The notes: generated by a model not told the origin, from the letters alone. A stretch of 64,000 bases of DNA from Tigriopus japonicus (GCA_010645155.1 JAAGOF010000064.1:1827068-1891067); one strand, 5' to 3'; positions 15,001 to 27,157 are shown, numbered from the stretch's first letter. Translations and numbers: made by a program.

Positions 15001-18000
15001 CACTTTTCCGTCATCCGCCCGAGTGTTTTATCTTGACATTTCATCAAATTAGCGGAAAGAATTGTATCCCCCCCTTTCCAATCCGAGTTTCTTGAACCGA
15101 AAGAAACTGAGGATAAGACAAGTTCTCCTTCACACCAACAGATTTTTGGCAAATATTAACATTTACGGACAACAAATCAGAGAGAAGAAATCATAACTAT
15201 GCCAAAATATGGTTTTTTGGCATAAATAAATACCCGTCTGAGGGACTAAAGCAAATCCTGCAGGATTGTGTTAGTGTTGAAATCACTGGAAGGCCATGCA
15301 AAGACAATTAAGCCTTCTTCGGAGGGTCTACGCCCTTCGCTAAACACCATTAGGGCGGATCTGAAACCCAACGAACACTTGTTACGGAAGACGAAAAAGA
15401 CGAGGAAGAAGGAGAAAAAATCCAAAATATACCCGAGGTACCAGCATGAAGAGTTATGGCAACCCAGCTCTCAAAGTCGGCGAACCAGTGGTATTTTACG
15501 TCTAATTGCTGGATATATAATCCTACCCGTCAGTTGTGGAAACTGAATGCCGTTTTTCGACTTTCCGAGCTTTGAAACTAATGATCGGACACGACAATGA
15601 TGACGACCATGTGAACCTTGTCATAATGAGCATGGCGTAGTCGTGATCCCAGAATTTCATTTCAAACAAAAAGGAGATCCCAAAAATCGTGTCACATATA
15701 GAGAACTGATTATGCCAATTTCTCAGGTTTTTCGCGAGTGGATGGATGAAATTTTGGCGCCGTGCTTGATGAATGAACGCATTTGGATGGGGAGCTATTC
15801 AAAACCAGAAGCACAAATCGTGACCAACTAACTAACTTCAAGAGTTAAATCGGTTACTTTCTCAGGGGGCAATGGATCATCATCACTTTGAAGCTTCAAC
15901 TCTCTGTCGACTCCAGGTGGAGAGAAAAATCGCTTCCCAAGCTGGATCTCAGATGAAAGTAATTAAACTCTGTCATAAAAATCAAATGCAATTAACCCGG
16001 TTTGACCTGGCCCATCAGAGGATCATGATTTGTTCCGAGACACCCTGTTGGGAACGAAATCTACTGAGACACTTGCAAAATAAGATCCCAAGTTTATGTT
16101 TTCGTCTTGAAAAGGTCGAAACTGATCCACTGTATATAAAGGACTTCTTCAAACGTCAGGATGGGCATGGAACTTTTAAGCGTAACGAGAGGATGCTAGA
16201 ACAATGCAATTTTGACCTTGAACAATCTATAACGAATTCAAAATGAGCTCGATTCAGGTCACGCTCGATTACATCGTCTATTGATTGTGCTGAAAATGGC
16301 AATCTTTGCAGTGCTTGATCGATTTCAAAGACATGAAAAAACCTCTGTAATAGCGTTGATTTTGAATCGTTAACAGTTGAAAATACTTGGTCGCTCCAGA
16401 ACTTTTCGAGTATTCTTCGAGAGAAAAAACGCTTCTTTTTGAGCGACCAGAATCGATGAAGACGGAGGACTTACTCACCCACCTACTGTGTCAAATAGTC
16501 ACTCGGGTCATCCTGGGTCGTGCAAGAAGCAAAGTCGTCATTTACCGTCTCTGAATTGAAGCCAAGAACTTGGGATCTTGAGAATTTCGAATGCAAATGC
16601 CTCTCTGAACAGTGAGACAAGTTTTGAGAGATTTTTGGCACAGCTTCTTATACATACGCACACGTATGTACGATGACTGGGAAGGCACTACATGTGCACA
16701 TACAAAGCTGAGCATTGATGGAATTTGAGCAAGACCCCATGACCAATTCGGCTTTTGTCAGAGGCTAGAGAATCGGATAAAGATCAGTAACCAAATACTT
16801 GGGACGGTTTTTTGTTGTTGTGCAACGGGGCCAAGAAAGATTGAGATTGGCCTCAAAAAACGGGAAGTCACGGTGACTTTAATAATCCCGGGAACACGGT
16901 TTGTACGTAGTGTGCGGATGGATCTATAGTCCAAGAACAAAAGACGACTTTGAAATCGAGCATTCAGCGCCAACGGGCAGTTTCTTAAAAATGGCTTCAT
17001 TTCTTCACTTTTCGGCCAAATCACCGAGGCAGCCAATCCCAGAGGCAAGGGTATCATCATTACAGCCAGGATGACCTGAAACCATTTTCTCAAACTCCTC
17101 GGATTTCGTTCACTTTCAGCTCTGGTCAGAGCCAAAAGTATGTGGAGGTACGTACATCCAATAAATTGGACTCACCTTTTTGGCCACAAGACATGATTTT
17201 CCAAACGTCTTCACCAACGCCTTCCAGCTATTTAACTGAGGGTAAACATTAAGAGTACTTCATAACTGGATGAAGTACGAGCCTCTCTTGTATTCTGAGG
17301 CACGAACTCCAAAGCCCGTTTCTCTGAAGAAATCTAGAATTCTCGGAATCGCAAACACATACATGCATCGGATCAGTGGCAAATGTAAGTAGTACTATTT
17401 TAAGACCCAAATATGGACGGGGATCCTCCTCTTCTTGCTCTCTTCACTCACTTGCTCGCCCTCTCTACGAAAAGCCCAAAATTGGAAGTCAAGAGTGACT
17501 GCCGCTTCAACAAATTATAGTCATCATGCAATCTCGTTTTTTTGTAGGGACGGAGAAAGATGACTTTATAAAGACAGCCGACTGCTGCAAAACTTGTACC
17601 CTCCTTGGTCCATACTACATATGGCGATTGAAGCTCGGGAGATCATCATTAACATCGGGAAATCGGGCGCATCTTACCCGACCAAGATGGTTGCTGGGTC
17701 ATCGATGTCTACAATTTTAATAAGTATTCATCCATTTTCGTTTCGGATTTTGGTGACGCCGTCCATGCCAAGTTTGACTTAATGAACGACGAGGATATGC
17801 AAAAGGGAATAAAATTTTACTTCCCCGAGATGTTATTGACTTTGCCGAAAAAATAGGCCAGGGGCAGGATTGGATCAAATCGATCATGATAAGCTAAAAA
17901 GAGCTCTTGATTGACTTGTACAAGATGCAATGGAGGAAACTTGATGAAGCAATTCGTCGCCTCTAAGAAGTCAAAAAAGATAATTATCCGCGAGAGGAAG

Positions 18001-21000
18001 GAGTAAGAAATTTAAAGAGAGCTCAGAAATAGCAACTCATGGTCAATTTTCCTCCTCTCAAGTTTGAAAGAGACATCTCCTCTCCTCATTTGAGGACAAG
18101 ATAATAATGGGGGCCTTTTCAGTGTGAGGCGTGATACTGCAATTTTGTCCGCGATTCGGCCTCGATGACGAGAAAAAAAAGAGTGCCTCCCACTTTTAAA
18201 GCCACGGGTTTGCTAATATTGAGACATGAGCATATTAAGCATCTGTGGATACGCTTCAAACTTGAAAAGACATTGCAAGTGTACGCACAAACGGAAAGTA
18301 TTCTTGAGCTAAGAGTCCCGCAGCTCCAATCGTGATTCGTGACAACTTTGGTAAAGTGACGTCTTTTCGTCTTGAACATATGCTTAATTGCTTTTGACGG
18401 ACTTGACAGCGATGATTACTGGCGTGAGAAGAGAAAATAATCGTTGACAGGATTGCAGTGCCTGATATTTTTAGCTAGACTCGTGATGGGCATGCACCTC
18501 AATCCTTTTTTGGAGCACTTCAATTCCTCTCACTCTGGTTAAGGGGCCCATTTCACGAGCTTCTTAACAGTCTTTTTGAAGAGGGACTTTTTGGGTGGAG
18601 TGTTTTGCTTAATGGAGGCATGATTTTTCGCTTTCTTTCACACCCTCAAAGACACATTATTATCCCAAGGATGGTCTGAACCATCTGAAATAGCGACATC
18701 CCTTGCCAAGCTCATTATTCTTTCTCCCCTCCAAATACTACACAATATACACATACAGTTCGGGTCTTGTCCAATTTTGGCCAGTTCAACTTGTTTTGCC
18801 CCTCGTACATTTGTGTAGGCGCGAAATCGCGCCAGAGGAACCAAAAATGAATATTGACTTGATTGGTTTTCGGGGAGTGAGGCCACAATTCTCAAAGACA
18901 GTGGGCAATTTAGTAAACCATAAATAATGCTAATAACCTATTGTCATGGGGAAGGATTGAGAATGTGAAATGTGAATGCATTAGTTGGACAGTCCCATCC
19001 ATACATTCTATCAAGAAGCACGGAAATAGCACGGAAATCATGGAGTGGGAGGCTATCAATGAGAATTATGATTTCCAGCAGAAACGAACCATTTGCGTTC
19101 TTCTGCAAATGAGACCTGGCTTGCATTGAGAAGAACACGTATTTCAAATTTCAGCCCAATCGAACGCCGGAGTGAAAAGTTATGCCTTCTCAAACTTATG
19201 TACTGAAGAGAGCAGAGAATGAATGAACTCGCCCTTTTGTGGTAAAACGATTACCACAAAAGGGCGAGTTCATTCATTCTCGGTAGGATTTGCACTGAAC
19301 TTTGAGAGAGCATAACTTTTGTCTCCGACGTTCGATTGAGCTGAAAATTGAAACACGTATTCTTGTCAACATATACAAGGTCTCATTTGCAGAAGAACGT
19401 AATTGAATTGCTCTTACTGGAAATCATTATTCTCATTGCTTGCCTCCCACTCCATGATTCCAGTGCTTCTTGATTCTATCTATCTGCCGGTTGAGCGTTC
19501 GGTTTTACACTACAGTGAATTATGAAGTAGTTCGCATGGGGCCCTGGCTTTAAATGGGAGTTCACTTCTAGGTAGGTAATGAATGCATGCTTGCTCACTT
19601 GCACCAGGTCTCAACGTTCCAATTAAAGTAAGCTTTTAAAACACCCAGCCAAATATGACAAGCTTGGGACGGCCTTAAAGAATGAATGAAAAAGCCCTTG
19701 GGGAGTTGCACATTTTCGCACGAAAAATACTCAAGTTGTGCATAAACAGGCTCCAGCAGTGACACACTACCATGTTACTTGTCGTTGGAATGTCTGGCAT
19801 ACAAATGGCGTCATTTTGTCTTCTACTTCCTTTTATCTCCTACCCAAAGTCCAACCAACATCCACTTACTCGGAAACCATGAAATTTGAAGCCGCGTTTA
19901 AAACCTAAGATAAGGATGGTTTTTGGTTTTAGAGACGACGAACGTGGATTATCATAAATAATCTTAAAGACATGAAGGATCGAGGTATACGTGGGATCGG
20001 GATTATCCGCAAGCATGGCTAATCCGGCAGAAAATCGGCTTCGTCATTCTGCTCAAGCGGTTACATTCAGAATTTGAAAGAGTTTCCAATGAGTTTGCTT
20101 AATGAACTGTGAATGGGATCAAGGCATCCCCAGAATCAAGCAACTGGGTGGTATGTATACCACTCTTACTAAGTTGATATGCCGTCCGTCAGATGAGCGG
20201 GGCATTCCGATTCATCGTTTCTCAGGAATCCGGACAAGAAATGGAATTGGATTTTTCAGAAATTCAATCAGAAATTCAGAGAACAAGTGGAGATAGGGAT
20301 CTCGCACTTTAATCCCAATCTCGGATGCATTTTTGCCAAATTTTGGGAGGGCCCCCACAGTCTCGGGGCCAAATTCAGAGTCGCCTACTCGTCACTCACA
20401 AAACGGTGATCGAAATTTCATTTGATGGAAAGTGATGGTGGACCTCAAGTCTTGAGTGGTGTAAGAATAAATGCACTGCAAGACAGTTGGTAGCCGAGTT
20501 GAGTTCGTATTTTTCTATCCCGCCCTCATTACCCCATCCATTGTGAAGGCAAATGATCTGACAAGATCACTCGAGCTTTCCGACACTTTCAGAAGCGTGA
20601 AACGGCTCGCTTTTTTCGCGCCAAAAAATTCCTTAACCATTGAAGGAAAGAGAGGAGCGATGGAAAAAAAGTTCCATGCATTCAAAATTACACATCAAAA
20701 AGAGTTCCTATTCAAGCTTCTCAAACACGACAACTCACACTACACCGGAGGCTCGGGCTTCAATCTTGATATTCTTGACAGGAAAATTGTCCATGATTTT
20801 TGGTGTCCGGATTTTCTGACTCCTGCTCGATATGTGTGCCTGTTAAGGCATAGAATTACAGTCAAGCCGACTTTGGGTGTGAAATTGTTTTCACCACAGA
20901 GCTATTCTTTTGGGGAAGCAACGGGGTCTAGGTTATTGAATACTAATTTCACACCCTTTTCCAGTCACGGCCAAGCCATTCTGTGATATTTCAATATTAT

Positions 21001-22658
21001 TATGGACCGAGATCTCCGAATAAAAATGAAAATCAACTCTGATGATGCACAAGGAAACATGGGAATTAATTTCCGGATGGCTCCTAAGAATTGCATGACA
21101 TGTGGATGGAGGAAGACTGAGGTGAATCGTTGGAGGTACCAATAGTGGCGAAGCCGCCGGTGGCAAGCTGGTAGCCAAAATGATCTGGCCGTGGAAAAGA
21201 TCAAGGTTGACTGGATTGTGTGAGTAGAAATCACCCCCGAAATCACAGAAACAAATTCAAATGGCTTCAATCCCTCACTAAACCATGGTAGAGCTATGGA
21301 AGTAGTGCAAAGGTTGAACGGACCTCAACCACAGGATGATTTAAATGTACGCAGTACAGCAAAGGACTCCAGAGGGATCTGATAAGATTTCATGAGCGTG
21401 CTAACTTCGCGAAATATCGTCTAGCTTGATTTCAGACCTTTGATAACACCTTTATTTTGACTTCAACTACATGAAAAGAGATTTGGGTGGGGCTTCTAGA
21501 TAGGCATAAAAGTCCAAAGCTAGTTCGTGGTATTGCCTTTACTCTAAGCTTTATACTCACATAAACAGTTGGGCTCTAACATTCATGCAAATATTGAACC
21601 CAAAAAGTGCAAAATAAAAAGGATCCACAAACGAGCAAAAAAGCTTTTGAAAGGGCTATCACATCGCCTGTATGTGTTAGTGTGTGTATATTCCCTGCTT
21701 GTTCTCTCCTGGTAGATTCTTTGAAAGCATTTCGAGTTTATAATTACTGCACCGTCAGTGCTACAAAACTTTTATTTAGAGAAAATTTCAATAGCGGTTA
21801 CGTTATCCAGAAATTTCAATTTGCAGATTGTGATAACTGTTTTGTTTGCATTTTCAAGGTTTGTCAAACCTTCTATGATTGGAAAATTCAATTTCTTGAC
21901 GCACAAACATTTTTTAATAAAATCAATCAAACCTACGAGTATTGTAAGAAAAAAATAAAAAGTGTAAGTGATGTATTTGCATGAAATGAGCACCCCTCCT
22001 AATCAATGAGCAATCGTGGAACTCATAGCTCGCAAGAAAGGTAATTAAAAATCAACAAGGGATAAGATTAATATCCATCCATTAGCCGCTTGTCACTGCT
22101 ATATTTTAGCTCAGCCCAAAGAGCTAATTGCTGATGGTTTTTCTGACCTTTCTGCCCACCATTCATCCCGCCATCTCAAACCATCACGAACTAGACAACT
22201 AAGACTCCTCTGTGTGACCGGGAAAAAAACCCAAGACAATGTAGGATTTGAATGGAAGATTTCACTTGGCACAGAAATCTCTCATCCATCTCATCTGGCT
22301 AACACTTCTCGCATTGCTTTGACCCAGTCAACCATTTAAAATCAGCTTGATCTTGATTGAAAGCCACAACGGCCAATCGAGCGGGAAATGAGGTGTTCTA
22401 ATCATCAATCTCTACATCGCCTCCATTTGGAAATTAGTGAGGAGGTCTAATCGTGGATTGCAAGATCGATCATAAAGTCACACCTCAGCTCTTCAGTTGT
22501 ACATAAAATACATGTTTGAAAATGGTCCTACCTGGTTTGGGAATAATTTCCAGGATCTTGCCCTCTGGGACTGTTTGAAGGAGGTTCACATCCTCAGTGG
22601 GATCCTCAGAGGGATCCTCCACATTAGGTTTTCTGTCACTCAACGGAGAGCCCGACAT
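3099..22658 (-). CDS. SLC26A11: SLC26A11-like sodium-independent sulfate anion transporter
   Basis: Multi-pass membrane anion exchanger of the SLC26/SulP family. Proposed exons (minus strand): 22532-22658, 12007-12293, 10728-10920, 6837-6940, 4765-4881, 4495-4675, 4248-4415, 3875-4177, 3619-3764, 3334-3516 and 3099-3260. All junctions are GT-AG and the phases close to 656 codons plus a stop; human SLC26A11 is about 606. Residues 111-145 hold the SulP signature (VIPQGIGYAPLAGLPLQYGL), followed by the GPTA motif and about a dozen hydrophobic segments to about residue 500. Residues about 543-645 form a C-terminal STAS domain (IIMDMSQVREMDY). Family knowledge: SLC26A11 proteins move sulfate, chloride and related anions across plasma or lysosomal membranes. 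Exon 1 (42 residues, hydrophilic) is assigned only by its ATG, its donor and its matching phase across a 10.2 kb intron, so translation could instead start in exon 2. The transporter call is firm; the N-terminus is tentative. Confidence 0.9.
4882..6836. other. intron 4 of SLC26A11-like gene
   Basis: No convincing coding region lies in this intron. It carries a short (GA)n tract near 5329-5341 and otherwise unremarkable sequence. Confidence 0.6.
6941..10727. other. intron 3 of SLC26A11-like gene, with microsatellites
   Basis: No coding region is supported. The intron contains simple repeats: (GA)n at about 7889-7904 and 7930-7948, (AAGC)n at about 8514-8548 and (CGT)n at about 9891-9912. The several 80-118 codon open frames overlap one another on both strands and look like chance. 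Confidence 0.6.
8514..8548. repeat. (AAGC)n microsatellite
   Basis: About six consecutive copies of the tetranucleotide AAGC/CAAG lie in intron 3 of the SLC26A11-like gene. This repeat also explains the Lys/Gln/Ala/Ser-rich and Leu/Ala/Cys-rich open frames over it. Confidence 0.85.
10921..12006. other. intron 2 of SLC26A11-like gene
   Basis: This intron lies between the exon ending in LPLQ and the exon starting YGLY. It has a GT donor, a T-rich tract and an AG acceptor. I see no gene or repeat in it. Confidence 0.65.
19005..19485. repeat. long inverted repeat (foldback element)
   Basis: Two arms of roughly 210-240 bp are imperfect reverse complements of each other, centred near 19248. Examples of matching blocks are ATCAAGAAGCAC, ATCATGGAGTGGGAGG, ATGAGAATTATGATTTCCAG, CTTCTGCAAATGAGACC and CGAACGCCGGAG, each with a diverged partner in the other arm. 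The innermost 31 bp of each arm match perfectly. A related single-armed copy lies in the GH18 gene near 25990-26130, so this looks like a dispersed non-autonomous element. Confidence 0.75.
19215..19281. repeat. perfect 31-bp hairpin at centre of foldback element
   Basis: Positions 19215-19245 and 19251-19281 are exact reverse complements separated by a 5-base loop (AACGA). The perfection contrasts with the diverged outer arms. Confidence 0.9.
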
Positions 22659-24535
22659 TTTGACTAACTCACTTCACTCCACAACTCTTTGATCAAGACT
22701 GCCGTCGGATTTGCTCAAGTTGCTCGTTGTCTGAACAACTCGATCGGGATTCCGAATAAATCCGAAAGTAGCTTATCTTTGGTCCAAATATGATCACTGC
22801 CTTGCCAAAAAGATGTGATTTGGTATGTAAACAATGACAGCTTAATTCAGAAGAGCGCCCTCTAAATCTTGCTTCTGACACTTTTCCACCCTACGAGTCA
22901 GGCCAGGTTTGCTCAGCTGAGATTGATCCACGAGAATATTGGACAATCTGCAGCGGTGCTTTCTCCAGATGAAATTCTGTTCCACAACTCGCTGTTTAGC
23001 TCAGATGCTTGGGAGAACGGTTGAGTGAGTGAGAGTTTATGGCGCCCAAAATCCAAGGAAAACGGCTTTTCGAACTTAGATACTGTATTCAATCACGGAT
23101 GACACTTTCTCGAGATAAGATCTCAAAACCATATGTCTCCTGTGGGAAGGCAGAGAGACCAATCAGTCCGTCACTCACGTCCCAGAACAAGAATTTTGCA
23201 ACTCGATGACTATGGACGACAGAAAATTGCCTTCATGGCTCCAAAAACCGGCTTGGTAGGACAGGGAGTGGGGTGATTTATGTGGCCTCTAAACTTGATC
23301 AATCTTTGAAGACATGAACACAATAGAAGTGAAGAATGAGGGGAATGTTGATGTCCTATTGTTTCACTTTGATATCGACCCAAAAAGGGGTGGAAGTGGA
23401 AGCCGTTTGAAGTCTTCGTATAATTCAGAGTATTCCTCTAAATTGGACTTATCTGCACTGTCATCAAACTCGGCGTGAACCACAAGTCTGCGTGACGATA
23501 TCCAGATATCACTGTTTCAGAGACAAGTTGGAAACTCAAAAAGCAAACAACGAGCATTCATTCCCAAAGCACGAGGGTTGATCTTGTAGAAAAATCGTGG
23601 AGGGCGTTCTCTTGTGTATACATTAGTTGGTGGCCCCAATCTCGCAATTCGGCTCATTGACACATTCAAGCTAATTGTACATGGACAGATGTCACTTGAC
23701 ACTAATTGTCAACAAGGCCATAAATCCGAGCTTTTACGTCTTGTTGACAGTCTTGTTTCCTCGTGGAAATCACATGTTTCGAACTGACGGAGCGCCAAAC
23801 TAGCACAACCGCGCTTCTTCGACTCATACGCACAACTGAAGAGTCTCCATTAGAGACTGAAGAGCGACGACGGTCTCTGGAAGTGGAAGACGGACGGCAA
23901 ATGGAGGAACAGAGCACACGATTGATCTTACACTACCATCATCTTGAACTGTCTCTCTCTCATGTCGAGCGACCTCTTTGACGATCTCAAAATGCAGGAT
24001 CACTCTCCAAAAATAAAGTAAACTATTGCTATGGATCCTGGCAGTTTAATTGTTAGTATAGTGAAACACCCATATCAACTCTATACTGTACATACGGTCA
24101 TGCGTTCAAGCTATTGATGTACGAACAAAAACGGCATAAAGCTAATACACATGTCCCTGCTCTGGGCGCAGTTGTACACTGTGTCATTCTACTCCTATCA
24201 GATTCCCATAAAAACAAAAAACGCCCTGATTTGGCAACATGAACAATCGTTTGGCTGTTGGCTTGTTTGCTCCAGTAGGTGGAGGTGTATCACGCATGAA
24301 AAAAAACAGGAGAGGATGCAATTACTTTTGAAGCCCGTTTGTACATTCCATTCGAAACCAAAGCTCCTATAGTTGTGATGACAGACGACCAACAACACGT
24401 GTAGATCAGCAGGTACTTTTTCATTCATGTTTAAGAACGAGTTTTCTGTATCGATTCATGTCTGTATGTATTTAAGCAAGACAAGTCCAAGAAAGAAAAA
24501 AGGAGAGGTATAAAAGAGGTTATGTGAACTCAAAA
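22659..24535. other. spacer upstream of SLC26A11-like gene
   Basis: This contains the 5' flank of the transporter gene and the 3' flank of the PPxY membrane protein gene, both on the minus strand. No open frame here has recognisable content and no repeat was seen. Confidence 0.5.
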
Positions 24536-24844
24536 TTAGGTTCCGTTGGTATTCTTCGGCGGGAAGAGCGAGTTGTAACTCGGAGGTTGGTCTTCATTTG
24601 ACTGAGTAAGTTTGGCAGTGGTATTATCTTCTTCTATTCGATATGCGAAAACTCCTTCGTTGTCTTCTGACCTTCGATAGATCCATGTTCTAGTTATTCT
24701 CAGTTCACGGGGTTCCGCTGACTCTGTCGAGACATTCGATGGTTTTGGAGGCTTTTTCAAACACACTTTGCAACAGATCAGGAGACCCACCACAACCACT
24801 GAAGCTCCCACCAGAATAACGAAATCGATAGCTAAGGCGTCCAT
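24536..24844 (-). CDS. small single-pass membrane protein with PPxY motif
   Basis: Single-exon frame of 102 residues; I do not recognise a named family. Residues about 8-25 (VILVGASVVVVGLLI) are one strongly hydrophobic segment. It is followed at once by CCKVCLKK, a juxtamembrane Cys/Lys cluster suited to palmitoylation and inside-positive topology. The short acidic N-terminus would then be outside. The tail is hydrophilic and ends near QPPSYNSLFPP, a PPxY motif, which in other proteins recruits WW domains of Nedd4-type ubiquitin ligases. An in-frame TAG lies four codons upstream of the ATG unless the AG there is a splice acceptor, so the start is well bounded. Small PPxY adaptor proteins such as Commissureless share this general layout, but I see no sequence homology that I can name. 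Function is inference only. Confidence 0.6.
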   Translation of the reverse strand: MDALAIDFVILVGASVVVVGLLICCKVCLKKPPKPSNVSTESAEPRELRITRTWIYRRSEDNEGVFAYRIEEDNTTAKLTQSNEDQPPSYNSLFPPKNTNGT

Positions 24845-25616
24845 CTTATCACGAGGCTAAAATATTCGCATTTTAAAGCAACATAAGCGACACTTCCAAA
24901 ACCAAGACTCACAACTCCTCAACAAATTCCAACCAGTCCCCTTTGTTTAGGGACACAAACTGCGCAGTTTTGGAATTGGATAGATATCTTCTTCTTTGAG
25001 GGGGTCAGCAACTCGTTTGAGTGCTGCTCTCCTCCAACAACCTCACGTAACACCAACTTCTGATGATGATAATGATGACGAGCAACCAAGTACCAACCCA
25101 CAACACTTGTACGATAACAACAACACCACTAGGATACCAAGAGTACTATGAATGGACTCTATAAATGCTCAGTATTTAAAAGGCGCCGGTCTGCTAGCAG
25201 GAAAATTTGTTTTCCTGTTTTCGTGACATGAATAAAGTAGAAAAAGCCAATCCTCATATGTCCTTGAAATAGCTAACTGAAATCTTTGAAATGCATTTAA
25301 AAAATATTTGATACTGGATATATTAACAACAACCAACTAAAAATGCAGTAACAATAATAGAAGTACGTGGTCGAAATGATAAAAAAGTATAAAGTGTCAA
25401 ATTAGCAGAAAAAAGAGATAAATTGGAAGGGAGCTACATAACATTTGAAAAAGCATATCTATGAATTTGTAAAATTAAGCCGGATCATGGTTGATGGTAG
25501 TCCACTTTTCAATACCTGAAATGAAACAATCAGAGCACAATGAGAATGATAAAAAGCAAACACGAATGGAGTACAGTGTTCAAAACAAATACAGAATAAG
25601 CAAGCCCAAGCATTGA
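24845..25616. other. spacer between PPxY gene and GH18 chitinase
   Basis: This should hold the 5' UTR or promoter of the PPxY gene and the 3' end of the chitinase gene. An ATTTTAG acceptor-like site lies just upstream of the PPxY start codon, so a non-coding 5' exon is possible. Nothing else was recognised. Confidence 0.45.
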
Positions 25617-27157
25617 TTAATTTCCTTTATTTAATTCAGCACTGATAGCATTCAAAAAAGTCGCCGGTGGGAGACCAGTCTGAAAGAGATTATCGTCTCC
25701 TTGAGGATAGCCTTTTCTTTGATCGCAGTCACGGTTGATATCCCAGGTCATCATACCTTTAAGTATTCAAGTTGACATGTTTGTAATTTGATCTGAGGCA
25801 TGATCACATTCAAGTGAGAACTTACCGGCCAAACCAGATGATTTCGCAAACCTGGTGCTGTTAAGTGCATCATCCAAAGACGTATATTCGTTCCCAGCAT
25901 CATGATGACCAGGCATCAATCCGAATACAATTTTGGACTGAAAGCAAAGAAGACAACATTTGACACCTTAAGCCAAGAACCACTGAATAGCTTTGAAAGG
26001 CGAGGCTAGCAATGAGAATTATGATTTCTAGTGGGAACAATTCATCTGAAATAAGACCTTGCTTATGCTGGGTGACTTTTTTCGATTTTTAACACAATCC
26101 AGCGTCGGAGTCGACAGTTCTTCTATCGTAAAGTCCACTAAATAATACTACACTGAATGAATGGGCAAGGCCTCCTATGAGTTTTCTTTAACACAAAAGT
26201 GGAACGAAAATTTAAATTGGAAATACATCCAATACAGGCAGTCCCATTTGCAAAGAACGCACTGGACTTGTTCAAACTGAATAAACATGATTATCTTCGC
26301 TAACCTCATCGTCCAGAGAAATTCGACGGTTCTTGAAAGAGCACTTTATTACCCGAGGGATTCCCAGGGCTTCTAAAGCTGCGATATCTTGGTCAAAGCC
26401 ATATCCCAGCCAATAATAATCATAGGCCATCACGTTAACAGCATCCAAATATTGATTGGACAAAGTCAAGGCACTGGTCCAAGGTTCAAATTGAGACGAT
26501 AAGCAGGGAAGAGTGTAACTGATATGGAAGTCATTTCCACAAGTGGCTCGCACTGCCTTCATTACTTCCATTTGGAGTTGGCCGTCCACACCACCATCTT
26601 CAACGTCAAAATCCACGCCATCAATCCCAAAATCATCCTTAAGACCCCTCAACGATTGGGCGAAAGTCATGGCTTGTTCTCTATTTAATTTGGACGCTAA
26701 TTATCAAAAACTAATCAAGAGAACAATTGCCATGTTAAAAAACTTACTGGTTCTGAATATAGATCTGCATCGAATACAGAGCTCCTCCATAGGCAATCTT
26801 GACTTTGCCGCCTTTGGCGTGAATAGCCTCGATTCCTTCTCGAATCACGGAGTCGTTGACTTCAACGCCCCCAAAACCACCAGAATAGTCCCCAAAAGCT
26901 AGAAGTTAAGATCCAACTGACTCATTAGTCCCCAGTTTTTACACACGATTAGCATGGAAAAAAGAGTACTCACCAATATCAATGTAATTGGCGCCAAATG
27001 TGCTGCCAATGGGGGATGCAGGTACGTCTTTGAGAAGGGCGCAATAATCGTCGGGGTAATCCTTTAAAACCCATGATTCCCAGTAAGATTCGACAAACAT
27101 TTGACCCAAAGTAAACATGGGTAAAATTGAAAACACAAGTACAAGGGCACGAGACAT
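25617..27157 (-). CDS. secreted GH18 chitinase
   Basis: Glycoside hydrolase family 18 enzyme, expected to cleave chitin outside the cell. Proposed exons (minus strand): 26974-27157, 26748-26898, 26353-26680, 25826-25937 and 25617-25756. All are GT-AG and in phase, giving 304 residues. Residues 1-18 (MSRALVLVFSILPMFTLG) form a signal peptide, which is why this ATG is chosen over an in-frame upstream one. Residues 132-139 are DGVDFDVE, the intact DxxDxDxE catalytic motif with Glu139 as general acid. Later family blocks are MAYDYYW (substrate-binding Asp/Tyr) and GMMTWDINRD near the C-terminus. The usual SxGG strand is degenerate (AYGG). There is no chitin-binding domain and no Ser/Thr linker. 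The compact single-domain layout looks more like bacterial or hevamine-like GH18 proteins than typical arthropod moulting chitinases; this is my impression, not a tested result. Confidence 0.85.
25990..26130. repeat. diverged copy of the foldback repeat
   Basis: This part of the GH18 third intron shares several blocks in the same order with the left arm of the foldback at 19005-19215. Examples are GAGGCTAgCAATGAGAATTA, ATGATTTCtAG and the AAATgAGACCTgGCTT-like block, ending in a CCGGAG/CGTCGGAG-type block. Only one arm is apparent. Confidence 0.55.

Larger units (their letters stand above)
12294..22531. other. intron 1 of SLC26A11-like gene (about 10.2 kb)
   Basis: Long stretch without a supported gene. 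The largest open frame is 171 codons at 20471-20986 on the plus strand; it resembles no family I know and has no visible domain. The main recognisable structure is the foldback element at about 19005-19485. Confidence 0.55.
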
